64,000 nt of DNA from Vibrio neptunius (GCF_000967495.1 NZ_JXXU01000016.1:1-64000); one strand, 5' to 3'. Positions 11,509 to 20,525 are shown, counted from the first letter of the stretch. A program made the numbers and translations. Notes: generated by a model from the letters alone, not told the origin.

Positions 11509-11796
11509 TTACGAGTTCTCAATCTTCTTTTCTAATAGCGCCACCCTAGCGGTCAACTCAGCGACTTGTTTTTCCAGCTCAGTAATTCTGCATGCATCAT
11601 TAGTTGTCTTAGCGGCAACTTCTACCTTAGGAACACGGTTAGCACTTTTCCAGCTTTTAATGGTTGTGATAAGAGCAGGCATAGGGATGACTGTACTAAG
11701 GCGTGCTTTCACCAAGGCGACGGTTGGCTCTTTCCCCTCTTTTCGGAGCTGTTCTAAAATTTCTTTAAGCTCCTGACTAACTTCTTGAGTGAGCAT
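11509..11796 (-). CDS. Small coiled-coil protein, unknown function
   Basis: A 95-residue protein that I do not recognise. The N-terminal half (MLTQEVSQELKEILEQL, then GKEPTVALVKARL) resembles a short helical DNA-binding module of the KfrA/replication-region type; this is only an impression. Residues 68-92 are a heptad coiled coil (ELEKQVAELTARVALLEKKI), so it probably forms oligomers. A perfect AAGGAGGT ribosome binding site precedes the ATG and supports a real gene. It is divergent from the CsrB-type RNA, with the shared upstream region rich in dyads. Confidence 0.8.
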   Translation of the reverse strand: MLTQEVSQELKEILEQLRKEGKEPTVALVKARLSTVIPMPALITTIKSWKSANRVPKVEVAAKTTNDACRITELEKQVAELTARVALLEKKIENS

Positions 11797-12049
11797 ATGA
11801 CCTCCTTGAATGCGTTTAGCGTCATGATACTCAACGCAACCAGGGAATGCGAATAGAAAATATACGCTGCCAATGTGCGAAATATCTTACGATTAGTGTG
11901 CGATAAAACGGTCTTACACTGGTGTGATAAACGCATTGTCATTTTATGTTTTTGAATTTATTAGATATTAAATCTAATAGACGTATTGATGTCACCAGTG
12001 TATTGGTTTATCACATTGCTGATAGCAAGAGGTAGGGTAGATTAATGAG
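11797..12049. promoter_or_regulatory. Dyad-rich control region of the CsrB-type RNA
   Basis: ACACTGGTG (11916-11924) pairs with CACCAGTGT (11993-12001). TGTGATAAAC (11923-11932) pairs with GTTTATCACA (12006-12015). TTAGAT/ATCTAA forms a palindrome at 11961-11977. CTTAC half-sites occur near 11886 and 11913. A promoter for the RNA can be read as TTGCTG (12016-12021), 16 bases, TAGATT (12038-12043). No gene is seen here. The region presumably binds the activator VarA/UvrY and other factors; that part is inference. Confidence 0.6.
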
Positions 12050-12358
12050 TGTTGGACGGGATGCTGACACGGAACAAAGGATACTGTAGGGATGCAGCTA
12101 CTGATGGGAACTCAGTACTAAGGAACGGATAGGGCCCCTCTGGGAAGAGGTGCGACAGTATCAGGATGATACAGGACACCGCTAAGGGAAAAAGTAACGT
12201 GTGTTAACAGTTTAGGTAGCTATCAGGACGATTAGGACTAAGCCAAGATAACACTAAAGGACTCAGTGACTATTAAGCAAGAGGCATGGAGCCCTTTTTG
12301 TGGCCGGACTGCTACGAGTAAGACTACAGCCCCGATATTCGCGTATTGGGGCTTTTCT
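12050..12358 (+). ncRNA. csrB: CsrB-family small RNA (CsrA-sequestering)
   Basis: An RNA of about 310 nt with 17 GGA triplets, mostly as AGGA or GGGA in short hairpin loops, which is the hallmark of CsrB/CsrC RNAs that titrate the translational regulator CsrA. It ends in a classic terminator: AGCCCC (12328-12333) with GGGGCT (12348-12353), inner GATA/TATT pairing, then a U-rich tail. The 5' end is inferred from the promoter-like TTGCTG-N16-TAGATT. Vibrio species have several paralogues (CsrB, CsrC, CsrD), and I cannot tell which this is. No open frame with a ribosome binding site occupies the region. Confidence 0.9.
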
Positions 12359-12515
12359 TTAACCTTAGGCATAACTCACACTAACAACGTCAAAATAACA
12401 ATCTAGATCAATAACTAAACTTATCAGTTAGTATAACTTTTCAGCTTTGTTTCTGTGTTTGTAAACAAATATTAGCCCCTGTTCTTCGGGGGCATGCTGT
12501 CAATAAGGATGTGTT

Positions 12516-13034
12516 GTGACTATCGTAACTCGCCGAACATTACTGGTGCCATACAATGAATCATTGCAGTCAGAATTCTTGATGTTGAACTGTTGTGCCA
12601 AGAATCGAGCTGAGATGAATGGACCGCACACGGTTTCTTCAGCAAAACAGCTTTTCCAGCAAGTGTTACATGATCATACCATTTATACCTTAGCTGTCTT
12701 AGACAGCCACTCGCGAGAATACATCGGGCATGTCTTTATCTATCATTTGGATAGTGGGCCAGAGCTAGGTTATATTTTTGATAAAGCCTACTGGGGAAAG
12801 GGGTATGCCAGTGAAGTGCTGAAGGCCTTTTTCCCGAAGGCGGTGCGCGATCTCAACTTAACTCGTGTGTCAGCAACTGCTAACATTGGGCACATTGCAT
12901 CGATTCGTATTCTAAGCAAACTGGGTTTTGAGCTTTGCGGTCAAAACCGTGATGCATTTGGTCCGTATAATGAGTATGTGTTTACATCCGATGAGGTGGT
13001 AGATCGACCTTCATCAGTCGAAAGCCTTGCATGA
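12516..13034 (+). CDS. GNAT-family N-acetyltransferase (RimJ/RimL-like)
   Basis: 172 residues with the RimJ/RimL pattern: a first strand TRRTLLVPY, the central strand and acetyl-CoA loop around ELGYIFDKAYWGKGYASEVL (Q/R-x-x-G-x-G/A written here as WGKGYA, about 92-97), and the closing motif NIGHIASIRILSKLGFE. The substrate (protein N-terminus or small molecule) cannot be read from the sequence. The start is GTG with AAGGAT five bases upstream. A GC-rich hairpin (12475-12493) lies just before the ribosome binding site. The 3' end overlaps the convergent DUF3301 gene by 53 bases. Confidence 0.85.
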   Translation: MTIVTRRTLLVPYNESLQSEFLMLNCCAKNRAEMNGPHTVSSAKQLFQQVLHDHTIYTLAVLDSHSREYIGHVFIYHLDSGPELGYIFDKAYWGKGYASEVLKAFFPKAVRDLNLTRVSATANIGHIASIRILSKLGFELCGQNRDAFGPYNEYVFTSDEVVDRPSSVESLA

Positions 13035-13281
13035 TTAACTTGCCTTGGTAGCAGTCATCACCAAGTGATGAAAATTCAAATTGGTAAACAGAGTGCCAAC
13101 GCCAGATTCCGTCTGGCGTTTTCAGTTTATGACCTTTTAGCGCGACGCTAATCAGCTGCAGATCGAGCTGTTTACATTTGCTGGCCGCGATGGATTTGGC
13201 TAGCTCAGCTTGCCTTCTTTGTTGCCAGAATAAAAAACAGCCGAATGCCAATCCTAGAATGGCTATAAGGTCACCGATCAT
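12982..13281 (-). CDS. DUF3301-family small membrane-anchored protein
   Basis: 99 residues: one N-terminal transmembrane segment (about 3-20, IGDLIAILGLAFGCFLFW) followed by a basic QRRQAELAKS stretch and a small beta-rich domain with WRWHSVYQFEFSSLGDDCY. This fits the DUF3301 family, whose role is unknown. It lies four bases downstream of the DUF3549 gene in the same direction, so they are probably co-transcribed. The 3' end overlaps the GNAT gene on the other strand. Confidence 0.8.
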   Translation of the reverse strand: MIGDLIAILGLAFGCFLFWQQRRQAELAKSIAASKCKQLDLQLISVALKGHKLKTPDGIWRWHSVYQFEFSSLGDDCYQGKLIMQGFRLMKVDLPPHRM

Positions 13282-13284
13282 CTT

Positions 13285-14322
13285 TTAGCCCTTAGTCGCT
13301 TGCTGAAGTTTTACCAGCGCCTCAGCCAACTCTTTAGATGGTGCAGAATGAAGCAGGGGCAGTAACACCATCCTCAATTCCGGCAGCATCACCAGATCGG
13401 CAAACAGTTGATTAAATAGCGCCTGATTACCTGTCTGAGCTAAACGCAGAAGAAATTGCTGTGCAAGCTGTGGGTCACTGAGAAGGTGCCAACTGCGGCC
13501 TGCAATGCCAATCAACACCTCTTGATGGCTGAGGCGAGGAGAGGCAAGAATTTTGTTGAGTATCACGCCTGAATACGAAGAGTTAGCTCCAGACAGTGCT
13601 CGTGCGAGAGCGCCAAGCAGGAAGATATCAGGATCATTGCTGTCTATCTGCTCAAGGGCTATTTCCTGTATTCGCTCTGCCAGCTTATCTGGTAAAGGAG
13701 TGTGTTCCAGTGCCCCGAGCAAGGCATAAAGCGGTTCATGAGGCAGGTGCTTTAAAGCTTTACGTAAGTTGACGCCATTTTGGTTTTGCCCAAGGCGTGC
13801 ACAAATATCGGTTACACCTTGAAGGCCGACGGTCTGCCATTTATCCCAGCCGAGACCACCAGAGAAATAGTGCTGAGCATGCTCATAGTACTGACTGCAT
13901 GGCAAGTCGAGTTGAGCTCTTATTTGACTGTGGAACACAGCCATTTTATCTTCAGCAGGCTTATAGGTATAAGGGTTATTCGATAGTTTTTGTTGCTGTT
14001 CTTCGGTCATTTCCTGACTTAAGCGCGTCCCCATTGCTTCAACAACATATTTAATGAAGTTGCCCACGTCAGCTTGTTTTAATAGACCACGTTCATCCAA
14101 TTCAAACTTTAAGAACCAAATCCAAGGTTGCCTATGTTCATTCCAGTAAGCAATTGCGAGATGCGCTTTACGCTGTAAAGGGTACGGATAGGGCTGAAAA
14201 CCTTTCTCTACATCGACAAACACTTTGTTGTCAATATTCTTTATTCGGCGCCCTAGGTCGTAAACCTGATATTGGCATTCGCTATTGGTTAATAACTGAC
14301 TGAGAGTATGAATGGTGTCCAT
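13285..14322 (-). CDS. DUF3549-family protein
   Basis: 345 residues without signal peptide or membrane segment, so probably cytosolic. It matches my memory of the DUF3549 family found in Vibrio and relatives next to yqcC/truC; the function is unknown. The N-terminal part (to about 110) is mixed alpha/beta with many aromatic residues. The C-terminal half is a series of helix pairs (GLQGVTDICARL, LPHEPLYALLGALEHTPL, SRSWHLL-like) that could be HEAT-type repeats. Divergent from yqcC with a 75-bp gap. Confidence 0.75.
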   Translation of the reverse strand: MDTIHTLSQLLTNSECQYQVYDLGRRIKNIDNKVFVDVEKGFQPYPYPLQRKAHLAIAYWNEHRQPWIWFLKFELDERGLLKQADVGNFIKYVVEAMGTRLSQEMTEEQQQKLSNNPYTYKPAEDKMAVFHSQIRAQLDLPCSQYYEHAQHYFSGGLGWDKWQTVGLQGVTDICARLGQNQNGVNLRKALKHLPHEPLYALLGALEHTPLPDKLAERIQEIALEQIDSNDPDIFLLGALARALSGANSSYSGVILNKILASPRLSHQEVLIGIAGRSWHLLSDPQLAQQFLLRLAQTGNQALFNQLFADLVMLPELRMVLLPLLHSAPSKELAEALVKLQQATKG

Positions 14323-14397
14323 TGCTGAATAGTCCTAACTTTCTTTCCTCTATAAATGGTACTCTTATGCTTAATTTCAAGGTTTCCACTCAGTTTT

Positions 14398-14712
14398 ATG
14401 ACAAAAGAACAGCAAATAGTACCACTTCTCGACCAGTTACCCTCTGTCATGCGTGAGCTAAAACTGTGGCAACACAGCAAGCCTTCTGAGCAAGCGCTAC
14501 AAAGCGTTGAACCTTTTTCTGTTGATACGCTAAAACCAGAGCAATGGCTGCAATGGGTATTCCTACCCCAAATGGCCTATCTTCTTGAGCAGAATATGCC
14601 TTTACCCACAGGCTTTGCTATCACGCCTTACTTTGAAGAGTGTTGGAAAGAGCATGGGGGATATGCTCCATTGCTTGATTTACTTAGAGCAATAGACGAG
14701 GCCTGTGCATGA
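14398..14712 (+). CDS. yqcC: YqcC-family protein
   Basis: 104 residues from the ATG at 14398; an upstream in-frame ATG at 14356 would add 14 poorly conserved residues and lacks a ribosome binding site. The sequence (QWLQWVFLPQMAYLLEQNMPLP) matches the E. coli YqcC family, small helical proteins of unknown function encoded next to truC, as here. It overlaps truC by four bases (ATGA), so translation is coupled. A link to tRNA modification is plausible only by neighbourhood. Confidence 0.85.
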   Translation: MTKEQQIVPLLDQLPSVMRELKLWQHSKPSEQALQSVEPFSVDTLKPEQWLQWVFLPQMAYLLEQNMPLPTGFAITPYFEECWKEHGGYAPLLDLLRAIDEACA

Positions 14713-15434
14713 TGTTAGATATTGTTTTCCAGGACGAGTACTTTGTTGCTGTCAACAAACCTGCAGGAATGCTGGTTCATCGTAGTTGGTTAGATAAACA
14801 CGAAACTCAGTTTGTGATGCAGACACTACGTGACCAAATTGGTCAGCATGTTTTTCCACTTCATCGCCTTGATCGACCGACATCAGGTGTACTGATTTTT
14901 GCTTTGTCGAGTGATGTGGCTTCTCAAGTGATGCCGATGTTTGCTAACCATGAAATGGTTAAAACCTATCACGCCGTAGTGCGCGGTTGGATTGAAGAAG
15001 CTGGAAGATTAGATTACGCCTTAAAAGTTGAGCTGGATAAGATAGCTGATAAGCACGCAAGCCAAGAAAAGGAAGCTCAGGAGGCAATCACGGATTATTG
15101 TCCATTGGCCAAAACAGAGATCCCTTATTCAACAGGGAAGTTTCCCACAACACGCTACTGTTTGATGGAGCTAAAGCCGCTGACTGGGCGTAAACATCAA
15201 CTCAGACGCCATATGGCTCATCTCCGTCATCCGATAGTTGGTGATACTACTCACGGCGATGGCAAGCACAACAAGCTGTTTAGAGAAGTCTATGACTCTC
15301 ACCGCTTGCTTTTGCATGCCTCAAGATTAGAGTTTGTGCATCCGTTTACTAAACAGACGGTACTGATTAAAGCGAAGGTCGATGACACATGGCAGAAGAT
15401 TTGCGATGAGTTTGCTTGGCAGATGCCTGAATAG
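14709..15434 (+). CDS. truC: tRNA pseudouridine(65) synthase
   Basis: Makes pseudouridine 65 in the T-arm region of some tRNAs. The 241-residue protein belongs to the RluA/TruC superfamily: the motif HRLDRPTSGVLIFA carries the catalytic Asp, and LKPLTGRKHQLRRHMAHL is the second signature. The shorter N-terminus (no S4 domain) separates it from RluC/RluD. Overlaps yqcC by four bases. Confidence 0.94.
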   Translation: MMLDIVFQDEYFVAVNKPAGMLVHRSWLDKHETQFVMQTLRDQIGQHVFPLHRLDRPTSGVLIFALSSDVASQVMPMFANHEMVKTYHAVVRGWIEEAGRLDYALKVELDKIADKHASQEKEAQEAITDYCPLAKTEIPYSTGKFPTTRYCLMELKPLTGRKHQLRRHMAHLRHPIVGDTTHGDGKHNKLFREVYDSHRLLLHASRLEFVHPFTKQTVLIKAKVDDTWQKICDEFAWQMPE

Positions 15435-15437
15435 AAT

Positions 15438-15466
15438 GAAAAAAGCTCTCGGAAAGAGAGCTTTTT
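15438..15466. terminator. Bidirectional terminator truC / dxs
   Basis: AAAAGCTCTC (15441-15450) and GAGAGCTTTT (15456-15465), loop GGAAA, with A and T runs on both sides. Serves truC and the convergent xseB-ispA-dxs operon. Confidence 0.88.
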
Positions 15467-15500
15467 AGCCGTAATGTAGGTAGGACTAAGAGAGTGGCGC

Positions 15501-17366
15501 TTATTTATCGATATAGTCTCTAATCGACCGTTCAATACCCACAGCATCTAACCCTAGCGCTTGATGCAGCTCATCTTGAGTTCCTTGAGCAATGAATTGG
15601 TCAGGAAGGCCTAAATTCAGTACGGGTTTAATGAGTTTTTCTTGCATCATAAACTCGATCACGCCAGCACCAGCACCGCCTGCAATGGCATTTTCTTCTA
15701 ATGTGACAATCACATCATGCTCATCAACAAGCTGTTTGATCAAAGCTTCATCAAGTGGTTTGACAAAACGCATATCAGCGACAGTGGCATTGAGTTTTTC
15801 GGCCGCTTCAAGTGCATTGCCTAAGAAGGTACCGAAGCTGAGAATCGCCACTTTTTCACCTTTTCGTACGACTCGGCCTTTGCCAATTTCTAACGCAGTG
15901 AAATCTTGCTTAATTTCAGTTCCGATGCCACTGCCACGAGGGTAACGTACAGCACTTGGCCCTGTGTGCTTATGACCTGTGTAGAGCATTTGGCGACATT
16001 CGTTCTCATCGCTTGGCGCCATGATGACCATGTTTGGAATACAGCGCATAAAGCTCAGATCAAAGGCGCCTTGGTGAGTCTGACCATCAGCACCTACTAA
16101 TCCAGCACGGTCAATTGCAAACATGACTGGTAGATCCATGATGGCGATGTCGTGAATCAACTGGTCATAACCGCGTTGAAGGAAAGTGGAGTATATCGCG
16201 ACAATCGGATGGTTGCCTGAAATCGCCATACCTGTCGCCAATGTGACGGCATGTTGCTCGGCGATTGCGACATCAAAGTACTGCTGTGGGTACTCTTTGG
16301 AGAAGCGAACCATGCCGGAACCTTCACGCATCGCTGGTGTGATGGCCATTAATTTAGGGTCCTGAGCGGCCATATCACACAGAAAATCACCGAAAATTTT
16401 GGAGAAGGTTGGTTTATTGCCGTTACTCTTTGGCAATGAAGTATGGGCAGGGTCGAATTTAGGAACGCCGTGATAACCGATAGGATCTTTCTCAGCAGGC
16501 TCGTAACCTTTGCCTTTTTTCGTCATGATATGAAGAAACTGCGGACCTTTTAGTTCACGCATGTTCTTCAATGTTTTGACCAGTTCGCTAACATCGTGAC
16601 CGTCAACTGGTCCAATGTAGTTAAAACCCAACTCTTCAAACAGGGTGCCGGGTACGACCATGCCTTTAAGATGCTCTTCAGTGCGGCGAACCAATTCTTT
16701 GATTGGTGGAACGCCTGACAGTACTTTTTTTCCGCCTTCACGAATCGAGGTGTAGAGGCTGCCAGAAAGCACCTGAGCAAGGTGGTTATTCAGTGCTCCG
16801 ACGTTTTCAGAGATCGACATCTCGTTGTCATTCAGTACGACTAGCATGTCTGAATGAACGTCACCTGCGTGGTTCATAGCTTCAAATGCCATACCTGCGG
16901 TAATGGCACCATCACCAATCACGCTGACCACTTTGCGATTTTCACCTTCTTTTTCTGCACTGATTGCCATTCCTAGCGCAGCGCTGATAGAGGTTGATGA
17001 GTGGCCGACAGATAGCGTGTCATACTCACTTTCTTCGCGCCAAGGAAAAGGGTGCAGCCCGTCTTTCTGGCGGATAGTCGACATTTGATCGCGACGACCA
17101 GTCAGGATTTTGTGTGGGTAGGCCTGATGGCCAACATCCCAAACCAGTTGATCAAACGGAGTGTTGTAAACATAGTGAAGCGCCACAGTAAGCTCCACTG
17201 TACCCAGGCCAGAGGCGAGGTGACCACTGGACTGACTGACAGAGTTCAATAAGTAGGTGCGTAATTCGTCACACAGCGTGGGTAATGCTTCCTTGGGAAG
17301 GCTACGCAGCTCGTCTGGTGTATTTGCCAGAGCCAGTGTTGGATATTTTGAAATATCAAGAGTCAT
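15501..17366 (-). CDS. dxs: 1-deoxy-D-xylulose-5-phosphate synthase
   Basis: Condenses pyruvate and glyceraldehyde 3-phosphate to DXP, the first step of the MEP isoprenoid pathway and a source for thiamine and pyridoxal. The 621 residues match the family. Visible motifs: [10 protein letters not shown] near the start, the thiamine-diphosphate motif [15 protein letters not shown], and the central [17 protein letters not shown] with the conserved Glu and His. Last gene of xseB-ispA-dxs, 19 bases after ispA. Confidence 0.97.
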   Translation of the reverse strand: MTLDISKYPTLALANTPDELRSLPKEALPTLCDELRTYLLNSVSQSSGHLASGLGTVELTVALHYVYNTPFDQLVWDVGHQAYPHKILTGRRDQMSTIRQKDGLHPFPWREESEYDTLSVGHSSTSISAALGMAISAEKEGENRKVVSVIGDGAITAGMAFEAMNHAGDVHSDMLVVLNDNEMSISENVGALNNHLAQVLSGSLYTSIREGGKKVLSGVPPIKELVRRTEEHLKGMVVPGTLFEELGFNYIGPVDGHDVSELVKTLKNMRELKGPQFLHIMTKKGKGYEPAEKDPIGYHGVPKFDPAHTSLPKSNGNKPTFSKIFGDFLCDMAAQDPKLMAITPAMREGSGMVRFSKEYPQQYFDVAIAEQHAVTLATGMAISGNHPIVAIYSTFLQRGYDQLIHDIAIMDLPVMFAIDRAGLVGADGQTHQGAFDLSFMRCIPNMVIMAPSDENECRQMLYTGHKHTGPSAVRYPRGSGIGTEIKQDFTALEIGKGRVVRKGEKVAILSFGTFLGNALEAAEKLNATVADMRFVKPLDEALIKQLVDEHDVIVTLEENAIAGGAGAGVIEFMMQEKLIKPVLNLGLPDQFIAQGTQDELHQALGLDAVGIERSIRDYIDK

Positions 17367-17385
17367 ATAAATGCGCGCTTTTAGT

Positions 17386-18270
17386 TTAGTTCTTGCGTTC
17401 GATGACGTATCGGGCGAACTCTTCGAGTAATTCTGTATTGTATGGGATTGCTTCTAAAGCTTGAAGCGCTTCCGTTAACAGAGTGTGAGCTTTGTTAACA
17501 GCGCCATCTAAACCAAGCAGTGCAGGATAGGTACTTTTGCCTAAGTCCTGATCAGAACCTTGAGGTTTACCTAAGGTCTCTGTGTCACTGATAATATCTA
17601 AAATGTCGTCTTGAACCTGAAACGCTAGGCCAATTGCGTCGGCAAACTGGTCTAACTGAGGTAAGACTTCAGAGCCTTTTTGCCCAGCAGCAAGCGCTCC
17701 AAGTCGGATTGCACATTTCATTAGTGCACCGGTTTTATTACGGTGAATATTTTCCAACTCTGCAAGCGATACCTTTTGACCTTCTGCCGCTAGGTCCAAA
17801 GCTTGTCCCAGGCACATACCATTAGCACCGGATGCTTCTGCCAGTGCTTTCACCATCTTTATACGATAGTTTTCCGCTTCAGGACTCAATTCGCCATCGG
17901 CAAGAATAGTAAATGCCAAAGTTTGTAGGGCATCGCCAGTCAGGATAGCTGTGGCTTCATCGAATTTGATATGGCAGGTTGGTTGTCCGCGACGAAGCTC
18001 ATCATCGTCCATCGCAGGTAAATCATCATGGATAAGCGAGTATGCATGGATGCATTCAATCGCCGATGCTGGGGTATCTAACTCTTCCATTTTACAGCCC
18101 AACATCTGGCCTGTGATATAGACCAGAAACGGGCGTGCGCGTTTTCCACCTAATAGCAGGCCGTAGCGCATGGCTTCAATCAGAGGCTGTTCCTGATGAG
18201 GAAGCTGGTTTAACCAGCGCTCTAATTGTCGATTGTTTCTTTGTTGTAGAGAGGTTAACGCCTCGTGCAT
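17386..18270 (-). CDS. ispA: (2E,6E)-farnesyl diphosphate synthase
   Basis: Adds isopentenyl units to make farnesyl diphosphate. Residue pattern: the first Asp-rich motif [14 protein letters not shown], the [10 protein letters not shown] motif near the N-terminus, and the second Asp-rich motif [13 protein letters not shown] choose the ATG at 18270 (294 residues, close to 299 in E. coli). The longer open frame from 18414 would overlap xseB by 122 bases. The gap to xseB is then 22 bases. Confidence 0.95.
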   Translation of the reverse strand: MHEALTSLQQRNNRQLERWLNQLPHQEQPLIEAMRYGLLLGGKRARPFLVYITGQMLGCKMEELDTPASAIECIHAYSLIHDDLPAMDDDELRRGQPTCHIKFDEATAILTGDALQTLAFTILADGELSPEAENYRIKMVKALAEASGANGMCLGQALDLAAEGQKVSLAELENIHRNKTGALMKCAIRLGALAAGQKGSEVLPQLDQFADAIGLAFQVQDDILDIISDTETLGKPQGSDQDLGKSTYPALLGLDGAVNKAHTLLTEALQALEAIPYNTELLEEFARYVIERKN

Positions 18271-18292
18271 AGCAGCAATTCTTCTGTGGTAA

Positions 18293-18535
18293 TTATTCTG
18301 GCTGAGTAGAGAACTCTGAAAGCGGGGTTTCATCGTCGTTCTGAAGTAAGATGCTGACGCGTTGTTCTGCATCGCTGAGCTTATTCTGGCCTTCGCGAGC
18401 CAGTGCGATACCACGTTCGAACTTTTTCAGTGCGTCATCAAGAGCCAGATCACCGTTTTCAAGGTGTTCAACAATAGAGTCGAGTTCTTCAATTGCTGCC
18501 TCAAAGGACATGTTTTCAGGTTTCTTGCTCGCCAT
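18293..18535 (-). CDS. xseB: Exodeoxyribonuclease VII small subunit
   Basis: Small helical subunit that pairs with XseA in exonuclease VII, which degrades single-stranded DNA. From the ATG at 18535 it has 80 residues, the E. coli length; an upstream ATG would add nine residues (MHLFKCRNI). The signature FEAAIEELDSIVEHLENGDL is present. It leads the operon with ispA and dxs, the same order as in E. coli. Confidence 0.95.
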   Translation of the reverse strand: MASKKPENMSFEAAIEELDSIVEHLENGDLALDDALKKFERGIALAREGQNKLSDAEQRVSILLQNDDETPLSEFSTQPE

Positions 18536-18732
18536 AATATTTCTACATTTGAAAAGATGCACGAAACTTACCTTAGCAGGTAATGATGGTCAAATTTAAC
18601 CGAGGAAAATTGACAGAAAAATCGAGGTGGCGCGGTCAATATTATCTTATAAAGGTCACGCCACGGCTTTAGTCTGGTTTACTATGTCGCTATAACATCT
18701 ATATTTGTGTGAGTACGATACCAATAAAACAC

Positions 18733-18758
18733 TAAAGATCTGAAGATGTTGCCGATAT
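18733..18758 (+). promoter_or_regulatory. Sigma-28 (FliA) promoter of pomAB
   Basis: TAAAG (18733-18737), 13 bases, GCCGATAT (18751-18758). The -10 box matches the FliA consensus GCCGATAA in seven of eight positions; the spacing is one base shorter than the E. coli standard and identical to that before flaF. About 40 bp precede the pomA start. Confidence 0.75.
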
Positions 18759-18799
18759 AATTTACCAGATAGCTTAAAAGATAGCATGAGGAGTGCTTT

Positions 18800-19564
18800 G
18801 TGGATTTAGCAACGCTGATAGGGCTCATTGGCGGCTTTGCTTTCGTCATCATGGCGATGATTCTTGGCGGAAGCATAATGATGTTCATCGATGTAACCTC
18901 CATACTTATCGTTGTGGGCGGCTCGACATTTGTTGTCCTAATGAAATTTACCATGGGGCAGTTTTTCGGTGCAGCGAAGATTGCGGGCAAAGCTTTCATG
19001 TTCAAAGTCGATGAGCCAGAAGATTTGATCGCCAAGGTGGTCGAAATGGCAGACGCAGCACGTAAAGGGGGATTTCTAGCACTTGAAGAAATGGAAATCA
19101 CCAACAACTTCATGCAAAAAGGTATCGATTTATTGGTCGACGGCCATGATGCAGATGTTGTACGAGCTGCACTGCAAAAAGATATTGTCCTAACCGATGA
19201 GCGTCATGACTTTGGTGCGAGTGTGTTTCGGGCATTTGGCGACGTTGCGCCCGCAATGGGAATGATAGGTACTTTGGTTGGTCTAGTTGCCATGTTGTCT
19301 AACATGGATGACCCCAAAGCTATCGGTCCAGCCATGGCGGTTGCGCTTCTGACGACCTTATACGGTGCTATCTTATCTAACATGGTGTTTTTCCCTATTG
19401 CTGACAAGCTGTCACTGCGTCGTGATCAGGAAAAACTCAATCGTCGCTTAATCATGGATGGTGTACTCGCTATTCAAGATGGACAAAACCCGCGCGTTAT
19501 CGACAGCTATCTTAAGAATTACCTTAACGAAGGTAAACGTGCTCTTGATGTAGATAACGAGTAA
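18800..19564 (+). CDS. pomA: Sodium-driven flagellar stator protein PomA
   Basis: MotA/TolQ-family stator subunit that forms the Na+ channel with PomB and pushes on FliG. 254 residues with two N-terminal and two C-terminal transmembrane segments, and the conserved cytoplasmic loop with charged residues. The APAMGMIGTLVGLVAML motif marks the third segment. The sequence is very close to Vibrio PomA as I remember it. Start GTG at 18800 after AGGAG. Ten bases separate it from pomB. Confidence 0.97.
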   Translation: MDLATLIGLIGGFAFVIMAMILGGSIMMFIDVTSILIVVGGSTFVVLMKFTMGQFFGAAKIAGKAFMFKVDEPEDLIAKVVEMADAARKGGFLALEEMEITNNFMQKGIDLLVDGHDADVVRAALQKDIVLTDERHDFGASVFRAFGDVAPAMGMIGTLVGLVAMLSNMDDPKAIGPAMAVALLTTLYGAILSNMVFFPIADKLSLRRDQEKLNRRLIMDGVLAIQDGQNPRVIDSYLKNYLNEGKRALDVDNE

Positions 19565-19574
19565 GGTCGTTGGT

Positions 19575-20525
19575 ATGGAAGATGAAGAACCAAAATGCCC
19601 GCCCCCCGGCTTACCGCTATGGATGGGAACATTTGCTGACTTAATGTCACTGTTGATGTGCTTCTTCGTACTTCTGTTGTCGTTCTCTGAGATGGACGTT
19701 CTGAAGTTTAAGCAAATCGCAGGTTCAATGAAATTTGCGTTCGGTGTACAGAACCGATTGGAAGTTAAAGATATTCCTAAAGGAACAAGCATTATTGCTC
19801 AGGAATTTCGCCCTGGGCGTCCTGAGCCGACTCCGATTGATGTCATCATGCAGCAAACCATTGATATTACTCAACAGACACTGGAATTTCATGAAGGTGA
19901 ATCTGATCGTGCTGGTGGTACGCAGCGTGATAAAGGGAAACAAACCGGTGGCAAGTCACCCGATACCTCAACTCAGGACAGTCAAAACTCAGAATCAGAC
20001 AGCGAACAACAGCAATCAGCAGAACTCTCGCAGGAGCTGGAAACTTTGATGGAGAGTATAAAGAAAGCGTTGGAGCGTGAAATTGAGCAGGGCGCGGTTG
20101 AAGTTGAGAACTTAGGCCAGCAGATTGATATCCGTATTCGTGAGAAAGGGGCATTTCCTGAGGGTTCTGCATTTCTTCAGCCCAAATTTCGACCTTTAGT
20201 CCGGCAAATTGCGGAATTGGTTAAAGATATTCCGGGTATAGTGCGAGTTTCAGGACATACCGACAATCAACGCCTAGACTCTGAGTTGTATCGCTCGAAT
20301 TGGGACCTGTCAGCTCAGCGTGCTGTCTCTGTCGCGCAGGAAATGGAAAAAGTACGTGGTTTCTCTCATCAACGCCTTCAGGTGCGAGGTATGGCTGATA
20401 CACAGCCGCTAGGTCCAAACGACACTGAAGCTCAGCGTTCGCGTAACCGACGTGTTGAAATCAGTATTATGCAGGGAGAACCTCTCTATAGTGATGAGGT
20501 CCCATCTCTACCAAGTACTAACTGA
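19575..20525 (+). CDS. pomB: Sodium-driven flagellar stator protein PomB
   Basis: 316 residues. A short cytoplasmic N-terminus, one transmembrane segment (about 18-42) with Asp22 in TFADLMSLLM, the Na+-binding residue (Asp24 in Vibrio alginolyticus), a plug and Ser/Gln-rich linker near 110-155, and a C-terminal OmpA-like peptidoglycan-binding domain with RVSGHTDNQ and RSRNRRVEI. Works with PomA as a torque-generating unit. A terminator follows directly. Confidence 0.97.
   Translation: MEDEEPKCPPPGLPLWMGTFADLMSLLMCFFVLLLSFSEMDVLKFKQIAGSMKFAFGVQNRLEVKDIPKGTSIIAQEFRPGRPEPTPIDVIMQQTIDITQQTLEFHEGESDRAGGTQRDKGKQTGGKSPDTSTQDSQNSESDSEQQQSAELSQELETLMESIKKALEREIEQGAVEVENLGQQIDIRIREKGAFPEGSAFLQPKFRPLVRQIAELVKDIPGIVRVSGHTDNQRLDSELYRSNWDLSAQRAVSVAQEMEKVRGFSHQRLQVRGMADTQPLGPNDTEAQRSRNRRVEISIMQGEPLYSDEVPSLPSTN

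Noticed and set aside
11883..11920. Classical UvrY/VarA 18-bp palindrome upstream of the CsrB-type RNA
   Set aside because: Only CTTAC half-sites are present; the paired TGTAAG half is not at the required spacing, so I do not annotate a full box.
17386..18414. Longer ispA start at 18414 (342 residues)
   Set aside because: It would overlap xseB by over 120 bases, and the extra N-terminus is not IspA-like; the ATG at 18270 gives the family length.
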